From Cellulophaga baltica (lineage in GTDB: Bacteria; Bacteroidota; Bacteroidia; Flavobacteriales; Flavobacteriaceae): 64,000 nt of DNA. A program made the position numbers and the translations under genes. Every line of letters begins with the position of its first letter. The first letter of the stretch is position 1. The notes under the pieces were generated by a model, which saw only the letters and a list, made by a program, of their open reading frames with translations, did no database searches and was not told the origin of the DNA. The stretch covers positions 1-64,000 of the forward strand of contig NZ_JAHKQN010000018.1 of assembly GCF_018861125.1 (NCBI RefSeq). The letters are read 5' to 3'. Below are positions 38,001-46,333 of the stretch, in pieces.

Positions 38001-40675
38001 TCATAATCACCATCTGATAATACAACAGCTGAATGATCGTAAGACCAAACTCCTGAACTGTTTGTTGTGGTTATTCCGATACTTGTTCCGTCAATAAAAA
38101 TTTCAACTTCACTATTTGCTACTGCAGTACCTCTTATTATTATTTCATTATCGTTTGTAATACCATCAGTGGTATCATTACCAGTATCATCAGAAATAGC
38201 TGTGACCACTGGTGCTGCAGGTAAAGCTGTACTTATTATTACACTGTCATCTGCTTTAATACCTACATTACTTCCATCACTATTAGTTACATAAGCTTCT
38301 ACAGTTAATGTATTCCCTTCTCCAGGGCTCGAATAACTTACGTTAAAAGTCCCAGAAGGTATATCAGATGCCGTTAACACATACTCAACACTGTTTATAT
38401 ACAACTTATCACCAGCAACTGCATCAGAAGGTAATTGTACGGTAACATCTATATCTCCTATAAGTTCTGTACTGTTTAAATAACCATCATCATCAATATC
38501 TTCAACAATAATAACTGTTGGAGCACTAGGGTAACGAGAATCAAAAATTAGTTCTGCTTCATCTGAAGTTAAATCAGTACATAAAAAATATTCATCAGTA
38601 ATATTTACACGATACAAGTAACCATTATATGTTGCCGTAATACCTGTTAGCGTGAGTGTTTCTGTATTACTACCCGTATAAATATCTGTTGTATTTGATG
38701 GATCTATATCAATAAAACCACTACCATCATCAACTTGCCATTGATATTCTAATGCATCGCCGGTTGCATTTACACTAAAAGTTTGTGCTCCAGTACCATT
38801 AGTGGTTACATCTTGAGGTTGCCCTGATGCGTTTGCTATTACTATTTCTTGTCCTTCTTGCTGAAAATCATAGACTGTATTACCTTCCCCGCTATCTAAA
38901 TTTGCGGGTGTTGTATAACCGTCAACAACCGAAGTACCCGTAACAAGTCCGTTATCATCAACAACTGTTACTAGATCTCCCAGAAGTCCGTCATTATTAT
39001 CATCCGTAAAACCTGCCTCAAAAACATCGTAACAATTATCACCATCAGCATCAAGTTCAACAAAATCATAAATACCATCAGGTGAAGCTTCAGAATCTGC
39101 TAATGTATAATTTGTTAAGCCACTGTCTACTGAAGATTGTGCAACATCTGGCACTCCATCAGAACCTACACTACCAGTAAGCACTCCATTTGTATGTGTT
39201 TTTTTATGACCAGCCTCATCAGCATCATAAATTCCATCATTATCACTATCCAAATCTATATAATCTGCAACTTCATCACTATCCGTATCTCTATCTTTAC
39301 AAGCAAACAGAATTATTTCAATAGCATCTACCGTTGTATCTCCAGCTATTGCTTCACTAAATTCTAATGTAAATTCTGAAATTCTTTGGTTTATTTGCAA
39401 AGAACCTGCCGCAGTACCATCACTATCCGTTAATGTTGTTTCTGGTGTATACGAAGCATCTATATCCAAACCTACACCGCCATCTTTTGCCGTTGTAGTT
39501 GTTGTAACAAAGTCGTAAGTACCTGCTAATTTATACCAAGTTAACCCATTTAATAATGTTACAATTAATGTTGTTTGTTCTGAATTTGTATTACTGCCAC
39601 CTATTCTATCTAAATGAAGTATTGGACTGTCTACAATAACAGGATTATCAAATTCATCAACAAATTCAACTTTTGTAGTACATCCATCAACATAAGTTGC
39701 CTCAAAAGCTGTATCACCACTTAGATCTTCAGACCAAAAATCACCACTGGTAAAATTACCAACTCCAAGATCAGTAGCATTAGTAGTAGTTACTTTTGCA
39801 ATTACACCATTACCATAATCATACGATGCTGTTGTTGTTGCAACACTCCAGCTTCCGGATTGTGATGGAGTACATTTACCTTCATCATCATCTAAAATAC
39901 CATCATTATCATTGTCAAAATCACAACTATTATTTATACCATCACCATCACTATCATTTGCTGTAATTGTACCTGTAATTGCACCATACGTACAAGGATC
40001 AATAACTAAGTTCGAGAAAGCAAAATTTACAGTATCTGAAATAGCTCCTAAAAAGCCTTGGCTAAATGTTGTATTTATAGTAAATGTGTTTGTAAGTGAA
40101 TTAATTTGTAAGCTACCCGCTCCTGCAGAACACTCATCAATACCACCGAATAAAAAACCTGTATCTGTTTGGAAAGTTGTTGTAGTTGTTTCAAAACTAT
40201 CAGAAGCATCTTCATTCAGCTCCGTCCATGTACCAGATGCTAGTGTAAAAATTCCTGTTGAGACATTTCCTAACGTTGAGAAACCACCAACTCTGTCTGC
40301 ATGAAGAATTGGATTTTCAATTTCAATTGGCAAACCTGATACATTATCGAAAAAACTAAATACAATAGTTCCGTTATTATCTTCTACCGCAAAGTTTAAA
40401 GAGGGGTTGTTATAAATTGAAGGATCACTAAATCTATCTGAAGATTCTGAACAATCCATAGTTCCACTCGTTTGAGAATCTATATCACCAGAAAATTGTG
40501 CTTGTACTTTTACTAAACCATCTGAGCTTATAGATTCATAAAGTCCAGAACCCAAATCTGTCCATGCTCCAGTTGTTTGAGAAATTGCAGATTGGAAAGA
40601 AAACAATATTGCTATTGCAAAAATAAATTTTTGAATAGCTAGTTTGGTTGGTTGTGTTTTAAAAACTCTAGGCAT
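32054..40675 (-). CDS. Giant Ig-like-repeat surface adhesin, T9SS type B substrate
   Basis: It has 2873 residues and a signal peptide (1-33). The N-terminal part (about 35-800) has two related beta domains and Asp-rich calcium loops (DSDGDGINNSCDFDNDNDGI). About 817-2575 is a repeat tract of two families: roughly nine units of about 100 residues (ISDDTG-TNDNTLIFSGTSEADSTVEVFIDG-AGN) and eight of about 103 (TLVINDITADNTVNKTE-TVAGSVSTTD). Thrombospondin type 3-like repeats follow, then the T9SS type B/gliding C-terminal domain (VEVFNRWGVKVFSTQTYNN, GTYFYVIKY). It is predicted to be exported through the T9SS and held by SprF. Confidence 0.9.
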   Translation of the reverse strand: MPRVFKTQPTKLAIQKFIFAIAILFSFQSAISQTTGAWTDLGSGLYESISSDGLVKVQAQFSGDIDSQTSGTMDCSESSDRFSDPSIYNNPSLNFAVEDNNGTIVFSFFDNVSGLPIEIENPILHADRVGGFSTLGNVSTGIFTLASGTWTELNEDASDSFETTTTTFQTDTGFLFGGIDECSAGAGSLQINSLTNTFTINTTFSQGFLGAISDTVNFAFSNLVIDPCTYGAITGTITANDSDGDGINNSCDFDNDNDGILDDDEGKCTPSQSGSWSVATTTASYDYGNGVIAKVTTTNATDLGVGNFTSGDFWSEDLSGDTAFEATYVDGCTTKVEFVDEFDNPVIVDSPILHLDRIGGSNTNSEQTTLIVTLLNGLTWYKLAGTYDFVTTTTTAKDGGVGLDIDASYTPETTLTDSDGTAAGSLQINQRISEFTLEFSEAIAGDTTVDAIEIILFACKDRDTDSDEVADYIDLDSDNDGIYDADEAGHKKTHTNGVLTGSVGSDGVPDVAQSSVDSGLTNYTLADSEASPDGIYDFVELDADGDNCYDVFEAGFTDDNNDGLLGDLVTVVDDNGLVTGTSVVDGYTTPANLDSGEGNTVYDFQQEGQEIVIANASGQPQDVTTNGTGAQTFSVNATGDALEYQWQVDDGSGFIDIDPSNTTDIYTGSNTETLTLTGITATYNGYLYRVNITDEYFLCTDLTSDEAELIFDSRYPSAPTVIIVEDIDDDGYLNSTELIGDIDVTVQLPSDAVAGDKLYINSVEYVLTASDIPSGTFNVSYSSPGEGNTLTVEAYVTNSDGSNVGIKADDSVIISTALPAAPVVTAISDDTGNDTTDGITNDNEIIIRGTAVANSEVEIFIDGTSIGITTTNSSGVWSYDHSAVVLSDGDYDITAITTDAIGNESVSSAEFPITIDTIAPTLIVINSISDDTGSSSTDEITSDNTLIIAGFADNGETVEVFLDGTSIGTITANITLGQWTLDYRGIPLADGDYTLTAYAIDTAGNTSAVSADFPITIDTINPNEPTVTTITVDSGSSTSDGITNDTTLIFSGTSEANSIVEVFVDGVSIGTTTTNSSGEWSYNHTSTVLAEGDYTITARASDLAGNSSALSTDFPLTIDVTAPATPVITAISEDTGSSSTDGITSDNQLIFSGTSDANVILELFLDGNSIGTTTSDSSGNWTFDYTGVTLVDNDYGITAIASDTAGNLSAESAEFSFTIETDNNFAPFISKITDDTGESTTDEITSDNTLIITGLSGPNDTVELFFDGVSVGTVLANGSGQWSFDYTGIVLADDTYILTAQSIDEAGNISGFSADFPITVDTTAPIAPLVTSITNDTGSNTSDGITNDTTIIFSGTSEADSVVEVFIDGVSIGSTATDSAGDWTYDYTGTVLSEGDYIITARATDLAGNVSAISTDFPITIDTTAPNSSVVTSISDDLGTSSTDGLTSDNTLIFSGTSEADSTVEVFIDGTSIGTTITDGSGNWTFDYTGSTLADGDYDITAQTIDVAGNTGTLSVVYPITIDTSSPTLTLVLNDITADNTVNKTESEGNITITGTVTGDYSSGDTVTLVINGVTTTGTVNSSGTFSIVVSGSDLALDADSTVAGSISVTDDAGNIGTATHDKVYNVDVDEPALTLIINDITADNTVNKTESEGNITITGTVTGDFTTGDTVTLVINGVTTTGTIDSAGLFSIIVSGSDLALDGDTTVAGSVSSLDIAGNTGTATHDKIYNVDVDEPALTLVINDITADNIINKTESEGNITITGAITGDFMTGDTVTLVINGVTTTGTIDSAGVFSIVVSGSDLAIDSDTTVAGSVSTTDTTGNVGTATHDKVYNVDIIEPTPTLVIDDITADNTINATEAMGTVTITGTVTGDFMTSDTVILVINGVTTTGTVDSAGVFSIVVFGSDLATDSDTTVAGSVSTTDTTGNVGTATHDKVYNVEIDLPMPTFVIDDITADNIINKTESENTVTITGTVSGEFTAGDIVSLDINGVVSTGAVDSAGEFSIVVSGADLIVDADTTVAGSITTTDSSGNTGTVTTDKLYAVDIVVPNAPIVTAISDDSGVDITDGITNDNTLIFSGTAEADSTVEVFIDGSSIGTTTTDSSGNWSFDHTGTTLADGDYIITAQATDEAGNTGVISTGFPITIDATVPVLTLVIDDITVDNTINATEATTTITITGTVTGEFMTGDTVTLIINGVTTTGTIDSTGAFSIVVSGSDLAIDSDTTVAGSVSTTDTKGNIGTATHDKVYNVETDLPMPAFVIDDITADNIINKTESEGDITITGTVSGEFTAGDIVILDINGVISTGTVDSAGNFSIVVSGSDLIVDADTTVAGSVTTTSSSGNTGTVTTDKLYNIDITNPVPGLFIDDITDDNTVNRIESEGDITITGTVSGEFTAGDIVSLDINGVVSTGAVDSAGEFSIVVSGADLALDADTIVDGSVTTIDSAGNTNTVIQQKDYDVQTVVIVSPIITDISIDSNIVDDQITNDNTLIISGTSEADKIIEVFIDGVSIGTTTADSAGDWSFDYTGTTLFDDMYDLTAIASDVYDNTSVSSAVFTIVIDTVAPTVEDQITDNLTPVIRGTGEANEILTVAIDTDEDGIDDVTYTVTVDANGDWSLDTATLTPDSGSYTVTNYPSILNVSTSDIAGNIGTGIITITNDFDNDGLTNDEENTLGTDPYDADSDDDGINDGQEVIDNTNPLDDCDSIGGTPLGTSDCDEDGLTNDEEANIGTDPEDPDTDNDGINDGAEVIDNTDPLDACDSIGGTPPADVACDIIIVSDLVTPDSNQGVFLIQNIEAFPDNSVEVFNRWGVKVFSTQTYNNNSNAFVGEANGRVTLNANEQLPTGTYFYVIKYVKNDEVNQKSGYLYLNR
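32960..38230 (-). repeat. Tandem DNA repeats coding for the adhesin's two Ig-like repeat families
   Basis: Repeat units of about 300 bp run through this stretch in the order (N- to C-terminal) seven of type 1, five of type 2, one type 1, three type 2, one type 1, with a last diverged unit after it. Two type 2 units share an almost identical block (GEFTAGDIVSLDINGVVSTG, then AVDSAGEFSIVVSGADL). Such units can expand, contract or be mis-assembled. Confidence 0.8.
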
Positions 40676-40917
40676 ATAGTAAATAAATCATCTACTTATA
40701 ACTATTTTCAAACCAAAACAATTGAGCAAGAAAAAGCTTATAGTAATTGATTGTAAAAAAACTATATTTTAATACAAGCTAAAAACTAATGTTGTGAACC
40801 TTATGAAAACTATTGTGAAAAGCTAATCCTATGTTATAAAACTACTATTTATCGATAGTAAAATACCCTGAAAATAAAGGCTTAATCGATAAATTACATA
40901 TTTTTAAAAAAATTAAA

Positions 40918-42459
40918 TCATACTTTTTTGACAAGTTTTTTGTATACAAAAAAACCTAAAATACTAATCAAAATCCATAGTAAATCAACACTTAAAATTT
41001 GAATATTATTTTGTAAATAATTGTTCCAAAACCATTTTTTTGTAACAATACCATTTGCAACAGGTACCAATAAGCCAAAAATACTACCTAATAGAATGGA
41101 GTTTTTATTAGTAAAGTTATTATCTTTTTTTAAGATATAGAACACACTAAATACTAACCAACTGATAAAATAAAAGCTATAAATAAAAAATTTATCTGCA
41201 GGGTAACCTACTTTAACAGCTATAAAGGATAAAGCTGTTACAGGATACATACTCAAGCATATTGCTAAATAAATACGAACTACTTTTTCATTAAACTTTC
41301 GCTTTTTTTCAGGAACATTTTTTTTATCACGAGCAACTAACCAAATCATAACTCCTGAAATAATTACAAAACAAGTAATTAACCCCAAAATTAAGCTAAT
41401 AATTTTAAGCGTATACCCACCATAATCACCATAGTGGATACGGTAAAGTATATTTTTAATAGCATCTAAATAGCTCGTTTTATCGTAAGGATTTTTTTTA
41501 AAAACAACTTCCTGGGTTGTCGGTTTAATTATGACTTCACCAAAACCATTGAATTTGTTTTCGTAATTAACATGTCCGTTTATAGACACATGCATATTAT
41601 TATCTCCATAATTAAAAATATGAGCTTCAACCACCTTAAAATCAGGCCAAAATTCTTTTACTTTATCAACACAATCATTAATTGAAAAATCTAATTTTGT
41701 GGGTGAATTTTCAAATTCAAAATGTGGATGACTGTAGCCTAAGTCTTCATAAAATTTAGCTTCATCACCATCATAAATAATCATGACACTTGGTGCAATA
41801 AGCAACAATTTTATCATAAAAAAAGCACCAGTAACAGCATATACAAACTGAAAAGGCAAACCTAACATACCTAAAGTAGTATGTGCATCTGTCCACATAG
41901 TTTTCAGTTTTGAAAATGGTCTAAAAACATAAAAGTTCGATACAATTTTTTTCCAATGAACTAAAACTCCTGTAACAATAGCAAAAAGAAAAAACAAAGC
42001 AACAAAACCTGATAAATAATACCCTATCGGGTATGGTATTTGAGTCAAAAAATGTAAACGGTACAAAAATTCTCCTAAGGTATAAGAGTCTTCATAAGTA
42101 GTTTTATCAAAATTTTTAGTATCTAAGTAAAAGAAATCTGAAGCTTTTGCTTTATCATTTGCTAAACTATCTTTAGAAGCACCAAGATAAACCCCAACCT
42201 GTTGTTCAATATAATATTTTTTTAACTCTATATCTCTACCATATAAGTCATAATTAGTACTTAATGAATCTAAACTTTGATCTATATTCATCTCTAGATC
42301 ATCAGTAGTTTTCACAGTATGATTACGTTCCCAATTTACTATTTCATCCCTAAAGAAAGAAAAAGAACCAGCGAAGAAAATAATATATAAAACTACGCTT
42401 ATAACTATACCACTAACAGTATGTGTATGAAATAAAATATTGTACGTTCTATTTTTCAT
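40918..42459 (-). CDS. PepSY-associated membrane protein, probable iron-siderophore reductase
   Basis: The 513-residue inner-membrane protein is of the PepSY_TM family. The N-terminal membrane helix starts HTHTVSGIVISVVLYIIFFAGSFSFFRDE. A periplasmic region, a second membrane pair (about 145-165 and 200-220), a PepSY stretch and four C-terminal helices follow. Conserved His residues at membrane edges could ligate haem. In other bacteria such proteins reduce siderophore-bound iron in the periplasm. Operon position after a TonB receptor and two tiny membrane proteins supports this. Confidence 0.8.
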   Translation of the reverse strand: MKNRTYNILFHTHTVSGIVISVVLYIIFFAGSFSFFRDEIVNWERNHTVKTTDDLEMNIDQSLDSLSTNYDLYGRDIELKKYYIEQQVGVYLGASKDSLANDKAKASDFFYLDTKNFDKTTYEDSYTLGEFLYRLHFLTQIPYPIGYYLSGFVALFFLFAIVTGVLVHWKKIVSNFYVFRPFSKLKTMWTDAHTTLGMLGLPFQFVYAVTGAFFMIKLLLIAPSVMIIYDGDEAKFYEDLGYSHPHFEFENSPTKLDFSINDCVDKVKEFWPDFKVVEAHIFNYGDNNMHVSINGHVNYENKFNGFGEVIIKPTTQEVVFKKNPYDKTSYLDAIKNILYRIHYGDYGGYTLKIISLILGLITCFVIISGVMIWLVARDKKNVPEKKRKFNEKVVRIYLAICLSMYPVTALSFIAVKVGYPADKFFIYSFYFISWLVFSVFYILKKDNNFTNKNSILLGSIFGLLVPVANGIVTKKWFWNNYLQNNIQILSVDLLWILISILGFFVYKKLVKKV

Positions 42460-42461
42460 TA

Positions 42462-42758
42462 TTAGATAATTGGGTTATACATTTTGCCTAAATAAATTGC
42501 TATTGACAACAAAAATGAGAACGCCAAGTAAATAGCCCATATTTTCCATCCGTTTTTTGCTAAAAAAGCAATAATCATTAATACAACCCATAGAATAAAA
42601 CCTGTAAAACTTGAAGTTATAATTATATTTTTATGATTAAAAAAAAATGCTAGCGCTATATGCAATGTTATAGTTACAATAAAGCCACCAATAAAACCTG
42701 CTGTAATTTTTCCGAAGCGTTGCCAATTTGACGATAAATATTTAGTGTTTGCTGGCAT
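42462..42758 (-). CDS. Small membrane protein, DUF3649-like
   Basis: The 98-residue protein has three membrane helices (about 15-37, 42-64 and 70-92). It begins with a soluble stretch NTKYLSSNWQRFGKITAGFIGGF similar in layout to DUF3649 iron-uptake accessory proteins, which in Proteobacteria sit beside a PepSY reductase and a TonB receptor. The assignment rests on size, topology and context, not on strong motifs. It is 2 bp from both neighbouring genes. Confidence 0.55.
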   Translation of the reverse strand: MPANTKYLSSNWQRFGKITAGFIGGFIVTITLHIALAFFFNHKNIIITSSFTGFILWVVLMIIAFLAKNGWKIWAIYLAFSFLLSIAIYLGKMYNPII

Positions 42759-42760
42759 AA

Positions 42761-43090
42761 TTAGATTAAAAATTCAAATATTAAAGCTATTGCAAAAAAC
42801 ATAAAAAGAGTTTTATAATTTATTAATTGTAATGGAGTTAGCAATATTATTAGACTAGACAAGGTCATCAAGATTACAAAAAACAATAAAATACCACTAC
42901 CAAACCCAAAAGCAATAATATGTAAAACTAAAGAGAGTATTATAAAAATACTAGCTATACTCTTTGATAACATTTGATTATTAAAAAGCCAAATTTCAAT
43001 ATTAAACCCATTATATTTTACAGCCCTTTTAGAAGTGCTAAAAAAAATATAAAAGGACAAAAAAACTAGTAAAATGGCTGTCGTTATCAT
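42761..43090 (-). CDS. Small membrane protein, DUF3325-like
   Basis: The 109-residue protein has four hydrophobic helices. STSKRAVKYN after the first helix and a central SKSIASIFIILSLVLHIIAFGFGSG resemble DUF3325 proteins, partners of DUF3649 and PepSY proteins in siderophore loci. It abuts the next gene, leaving 2 bp. The family call is by topology and context. Confidence 0.5.
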   Translation of the reverse strand: MITTAILLVFLSFYIFFSTSKRAVKYNGFNIEIWLFNNQMLSKSIASIFIILSLVLHIIAFGFGSGILLFFVILMTLSSLIILLTPLQLINYKTLFMFFAIALIFEFLI

Positions 43091-43107
43091 AATGTTTTTA
43101 AAATTAG

Positions 43108-43142
43108 AACAACCCTGAGTGCAAAAAACACTCAGAGTTGTT
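43108..43142 (-). terminator. Hairpin inside the iron uptake operon
   Basis: AACAACCCTGAGTG (43108-43121) pairs with CACTCAGAGTTGTT (43129-43142) over 14 bp with two mismatches and a 7-base loop. It sits between the DUF4198 gene and the small membrane proteins. No strong T run follows on the - strand, so it may be a partial terminator or an mRNA-stability element that sets different levels for the two halves of the operon. Confidence 0.5.
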
Positions 43143-43181
43143 ACTTGGAAAAAATAAACTAAACTTCACTCAATTTAATAT

Positions 43182-43898
43182 CTACTTTATGCAATATGTG
43201 GCACAATGCCATATAAACTCATATGCTTCACCTTTGTAAGAACCTGGCGTACGCTCTTCAAAGGTGGTTTCAATTATATATTTAGTATCCCAAGGCTTTT
43301 TAAAACTTACATATCCATTTTCATCAGTTTCTAAAGTTTTTGTCCATAAATCAGACACATAAACTTTAAATTCATTTTTAGGCAAAGGCTTGTTCTTAAA
43401 TAAAACTTGTAATTTAACTTCTTCATTATTTTCAGAAACATCTTTTACTGTTATTCCTGAATCATTTGCTACAGCTGTTTCTCCAGTTTTACTTCCAACT
43501 TTTACTTTTGCGATAGAATTATAATGGGTTTTAAATATTCCAAAATCATAAGCTGTATAATCAATTACATCAATTTTATCATTATCTAAAACAACTGTAT
43601 AAATCCCATTACTTTTTGGAGTAAATGCCCCTACATAATAATCTTCAGTAGATTTAACTGTTATTTCGCTTTTGTTACCATTAGCATCAACCAACCAAAG
43701 GGTAAAATCTTTTACTGATGGAAATGCTTCTCCATTTACTTTTTCAATAACACCATACGTGTATTCTCCAAAATAAACTCTTACTTCTTGTTCTTTATTT
43801 TTTTCTCCTTCAGGACTAGTTTCAATCCATAAATAATGAGCAAAAGATTGTGCAGATACAAAAAGTAGTAATGCAAATGTTAGTATTATTTTTTTCAT
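43182..43898 (-). CDS. DUF4198-family periplasmic protein
   Basis: The 238-residue protein has a signal peptide (1-20, cut after SFA). The mature protein starts HYLWIETSPEG, the typical metal-binding-like N-terminal His of DUF4198, and has two Ig-like beta domains (about 22-135 and 145-225). It ends HCATYCIK with a Cys pair. Members accompany TonB receptors for metals and are thought to help metal uptake. It follows the receptor gene by 17 bp. Confidence 0.8.
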   Translation of the reverse strand: MKKIILTFALLLFVSAQSFAHYLWIETSPEGEKNKEQEVRVYFGEYTYGVIEKVNGEAFPSVKDFTLWLVDANGNKSEITVKSTEDYYVGAFTPKSNGIYTVVLDNDKIDVIDYTAYDFGIFKTHYNSIAKVKVGSKTGETAVANDSGITVKDVSENNEEVKLQVLFKNKPLPKNEFKVYVSDLWTKTLETDENGYVSFKKPWDTKYIIETTFEERTPGSYKGEAYEFIWHCATYCIK

Positions 43899-43915
43899 TG
43901 GTGATCTTTTTATTT

Positions 43916-46255
43916 TTAAAATGAGTATGTTAAAGTTAATCTGCCATTTATACCTGGCTCAGATTGCCAGTAAAGATATGTACCATAATCTGATCCTGAA
44001 TATAAATATTCATCTAAAATATTATTGACGTTCGCTTGAATTCTAAGCTTACTATTTTGCCATGATAAACCACCATCTAATCTAAAATAATCTGGCAAGT
44101 CACTTTCATTATCTGAACCCCATGCCCATGTTGAACGATCTATTTGGTATTGATAACCTAATGAAGCTCCAAAACCTCTTAATTTTGATTCTTCAGCAAA
44201 TGTGTAATTTACCCAACCATTTGTTACGTGTTTAGCATGCCCTGCAACTCTAGTTCCTATAAGGTCAGGATCACTATCTTCTGTAATTTCTACATTAGTG
44301 TTTGCATAATTTAAAATTACATTTAATTCTGGCGTAACTTCTCCTTGTAAATCAAATTCAACCCCTTTTGATTGTACTTCCCCTAATTGAATAGAGAAAT
44401 TCACGTTATCGGGGTCTGTAACTAATACATTTTGTTTTGTTATTTGGTAAACTCCTAATGATGTTTTTAGACGACCATCGAAAAAGGTTTTCTTAATTCC
44501 TCCTTCAATATCATTCGCTTCTACCGGGTCAAAATAATCACCACTTTCACTAAGTCCTGTTTGTCCAATAAAAGATTGATCATATAAAGCATAGGCTTTC
44601 AAAGTAGGTATAACATCAACACTTAAACCAAATCTTGGAGAAAATTTTTCATCATTTTCATCTTTACCATCTGTAGTTAAGTTTGTATACCTTCCTGCTA
44701 ATGTAAGTCTTATTTTATCTTGTAAAAACCCAATTTCATCTTGAAAATAAATTGATCTATTTATAGAACCATAAGAATATACACCATCTCTAAATTGTAA
44801 ATCAACAGATCTATCAAATTCTGGCAATACACTATTTCCGTATGTTGGGTTATAAATATTAAAAGGCTCATCAACATCAATAATAGCATATTGATTAAAA
44901 TCAGCCCAGTACTTTTTCTCACTAAAATCAAAACCTCCCAATATTTTATGAGAAACTGTTCCTGTATCAAATTTACCATTTAGATATGCCTGAAAGTATT
45001 TTCCAACAGAAAGTGCATCCCATATACTAATATAACGTGTTGCATCACCAGTATCAGAATCTAAACTCCAAAGCCAAATAGAATTCCCGACTTGATCATA
45101 TCTCATGTAAGCAAATTGTGATTCAAAGCTCCAGTTATCAGAAAACTGATGACTGAAATTTGTAAATAAAGATACTTCTTGAATGTCTGTAGCTGGATAA
45201 TTAGAATCTGTAAATTTAAAATCCCGATCAAGACTACCGTAACCGTCAGCAGTTGGCGCAAAAACATATGCTGAACCTATATAACTCTCTGCATCTTGAA
45301 CACTCAATTGTGCAGTTAAAGCTGTCTTATCACTAATGTTATATGTTAAAGATGGTGTAATACCAAAACGTTCAACATCTTCCCCTCCTCTATGTGAATC
45401 AGCTGTTTGATACATTCCGTTTAAACGGTATAATAACTTCCCGTTTTCAGTAAGCTTACCACCAAAATCTGCAGTTGCTCTATAACTATCAAAACTACCT
45501 GTAGCAACAGATACTTGTGCTACTTTATTTATCGTAGGTTTTTTAGTAACCACATTATAAAAACCTCCTGGTTCACCAGCAGACATCATAAAACCTGCTG
45601 GACCTTTTACAAATTCTATACGTTCAACAGTACTCATATCTTCTGATAAAGGTCCCCACGAATCTTCAATATTAATACCATTTCTAAAAGCAGGAAGCCT
45701 AAAACCCCTCATATTAATACGTGCAAAATGCCCCCAATGTTCTAACATAGTTACGCCACTAACATTACGAATAACACCATCCATAATACTAGTTGCTTGT
45801 TGATCTTGTAGCAAATCACTACTAATTACTTGTATATTCTGAGGTAGATTTACGATCTCAGTTTTTAAACGTAATGATGTTGAAGGTGTTTTTACATTAT
45901 ACTTATTTTGACGACCATTAACCACAACCTCTTGTAATGCTTCATCTTTCTCTTGAAGTTTTATTGTTTTTATAGTGGTTGATTTATTGCTTATTACATT
46001 TACAGTAATACTTGATTTTGCATAACCTATTGAAGAAACTTCTAAAGTATAATCACCTAGTGGAACATTGTTCAAAATAAACTTCCCGTCTTTTTTAGTC
46101 ATAACACCAAATGAAGTGTTTACTAATCTTACGGTAACATCTGCTATAGGTTTACCATTTAATGTAACAACTTTACCATTAATTGTACTTGTTTGTGCCA
46201 TTGCAAACGATATCATTCCAAAAATTGCAACAAAAGCAAGTAATTTTTTAAGCAT
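43916..46255 (-). CDS. TonB-dependent siderophore receptor
   Basis: The 779-residue outer-membrane protein has a signal peptide (1-20), a CarboxypepD regulatory-like domain (about 22-105, TSTINGKVVTLNGKPIADVTV), a plug domain (about 130-235: LPQNIQVISSDLLQDQQATS, RGFRLPAFRNGINIEDSWG, FVKGPAGFMMSAGEPGG) and a 22-strand-type barrel ending RLTLTYSF. The plug motifs are those of siderophore receptors. It heads an operon with DUF4198, two small membrane proteins and a PepSY reductase, and diverges from an AraC regulator. Confidence 0.9.
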   Translation of the reverse strand: MLKKLLAFVAIFGMISFAMAQTSTINGKVVTLNGKPIADVTVRLVNTSFGVMTKKDGKFILNNVPLGDYTLEVSSIGYAKSSITVNVISNKSTTIKTIKLQEKDEALQEVVVNGRQNKYNVKTPSTSLRLKTEIVNLPQNIQVISSDLLQDQQATSIMDGVIRNVSGVTMLEHWGHFARINMRGFRLPAFRNGINIEDSWGPLSEDMSTVERIEFVKGPAGFMMSAGEPGGFYNVVTKKPTINKVAQVSVATGSFDSYRATADFGGKLTENGKLLYRLNGMYQTADSHRGGEDVERFGITPSLTYNISDKTALTAQLSVQDAESYIGSAYVFAPTADGYGSLDRDFKFTDSNYPATDIQEVSLFTNFSHQFSDNWSFESQFAYMRYDQVGNSIWLWSLDSDTGDATRYISIWDALSVGKYFQAYLNGKFDTGTVSHKILGGFDFSEKKYWADFNQYAIIDVDEPFNIYNPTYGNSVLPEFDRSVDLQFRDGVYSYGSINRSIYFQDEIGFLQDKIRLTLAGRYTNLTTDGKDENDEKFSPRFGLSVDVIPTLKAYALYDQSFIGQTGLSESGDYFDPVEANDIEGGIKKTFFDGRLKTSLGVYQITKQNVLVTDPDNVNFSIQLGEVQSKGVEFDLQGEVTPELNVILNYANTNVEITEDSDPDLIGTRVAGHAKHVTNGWVNYTFAEESKLRGFGASLGYQYQIDRSTWAWGSDNESDLPDYFRLDGGLSWQNSKLRIQANVNNILDEYLYSGSDYGTYLYWQSEPGINGRLTLTYSF

Positions 46256-46261
46256 TTTAAT

Positions 46262-46302
46262 TTGCTATTTATAATTAGTCTAAATAAATTTGTGCAAATC
46301 TA
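46262..46302. promoter_or_regulatory. Divergent promoters sharing a palindrome between receptor and AraC gene
   Basis: On the + strand TTG (46262-46264), 20 bp, TAAATTTG (46285-46292) is a consensus promoter for the AraC gene. On the - strand TAGATTTG (46302-46295) would serve the receptor operon. The facing -7 elements form the palindrome ATTTG-TG-CAAAT (46288-46299). Polymerase or the AraC protein bound at one side would affect the other, so the two are likely regulated together. Confidence 0.5.
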
Positions 46303-46333
46303 ACAAAGAGAATTCAGTAATAAATGACGAGTT

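Noticed and set aside
32960-38230. CRISPR-like regular repeats
   Set aside because: The periodicity is about 300 bp, in frame and protein-coding, with diverged units; there are no short direct repeats with unique spacers.
32343-40304. A series of open frames of 60-160 codons on the + strand inside the adhesin gene
   Set aside because: They are antisense shadows of the repeat DNA. Their peptides are Ser/Val/Thr-rich and periodic, and the - strand frame of 2873 codons explains the region fully.
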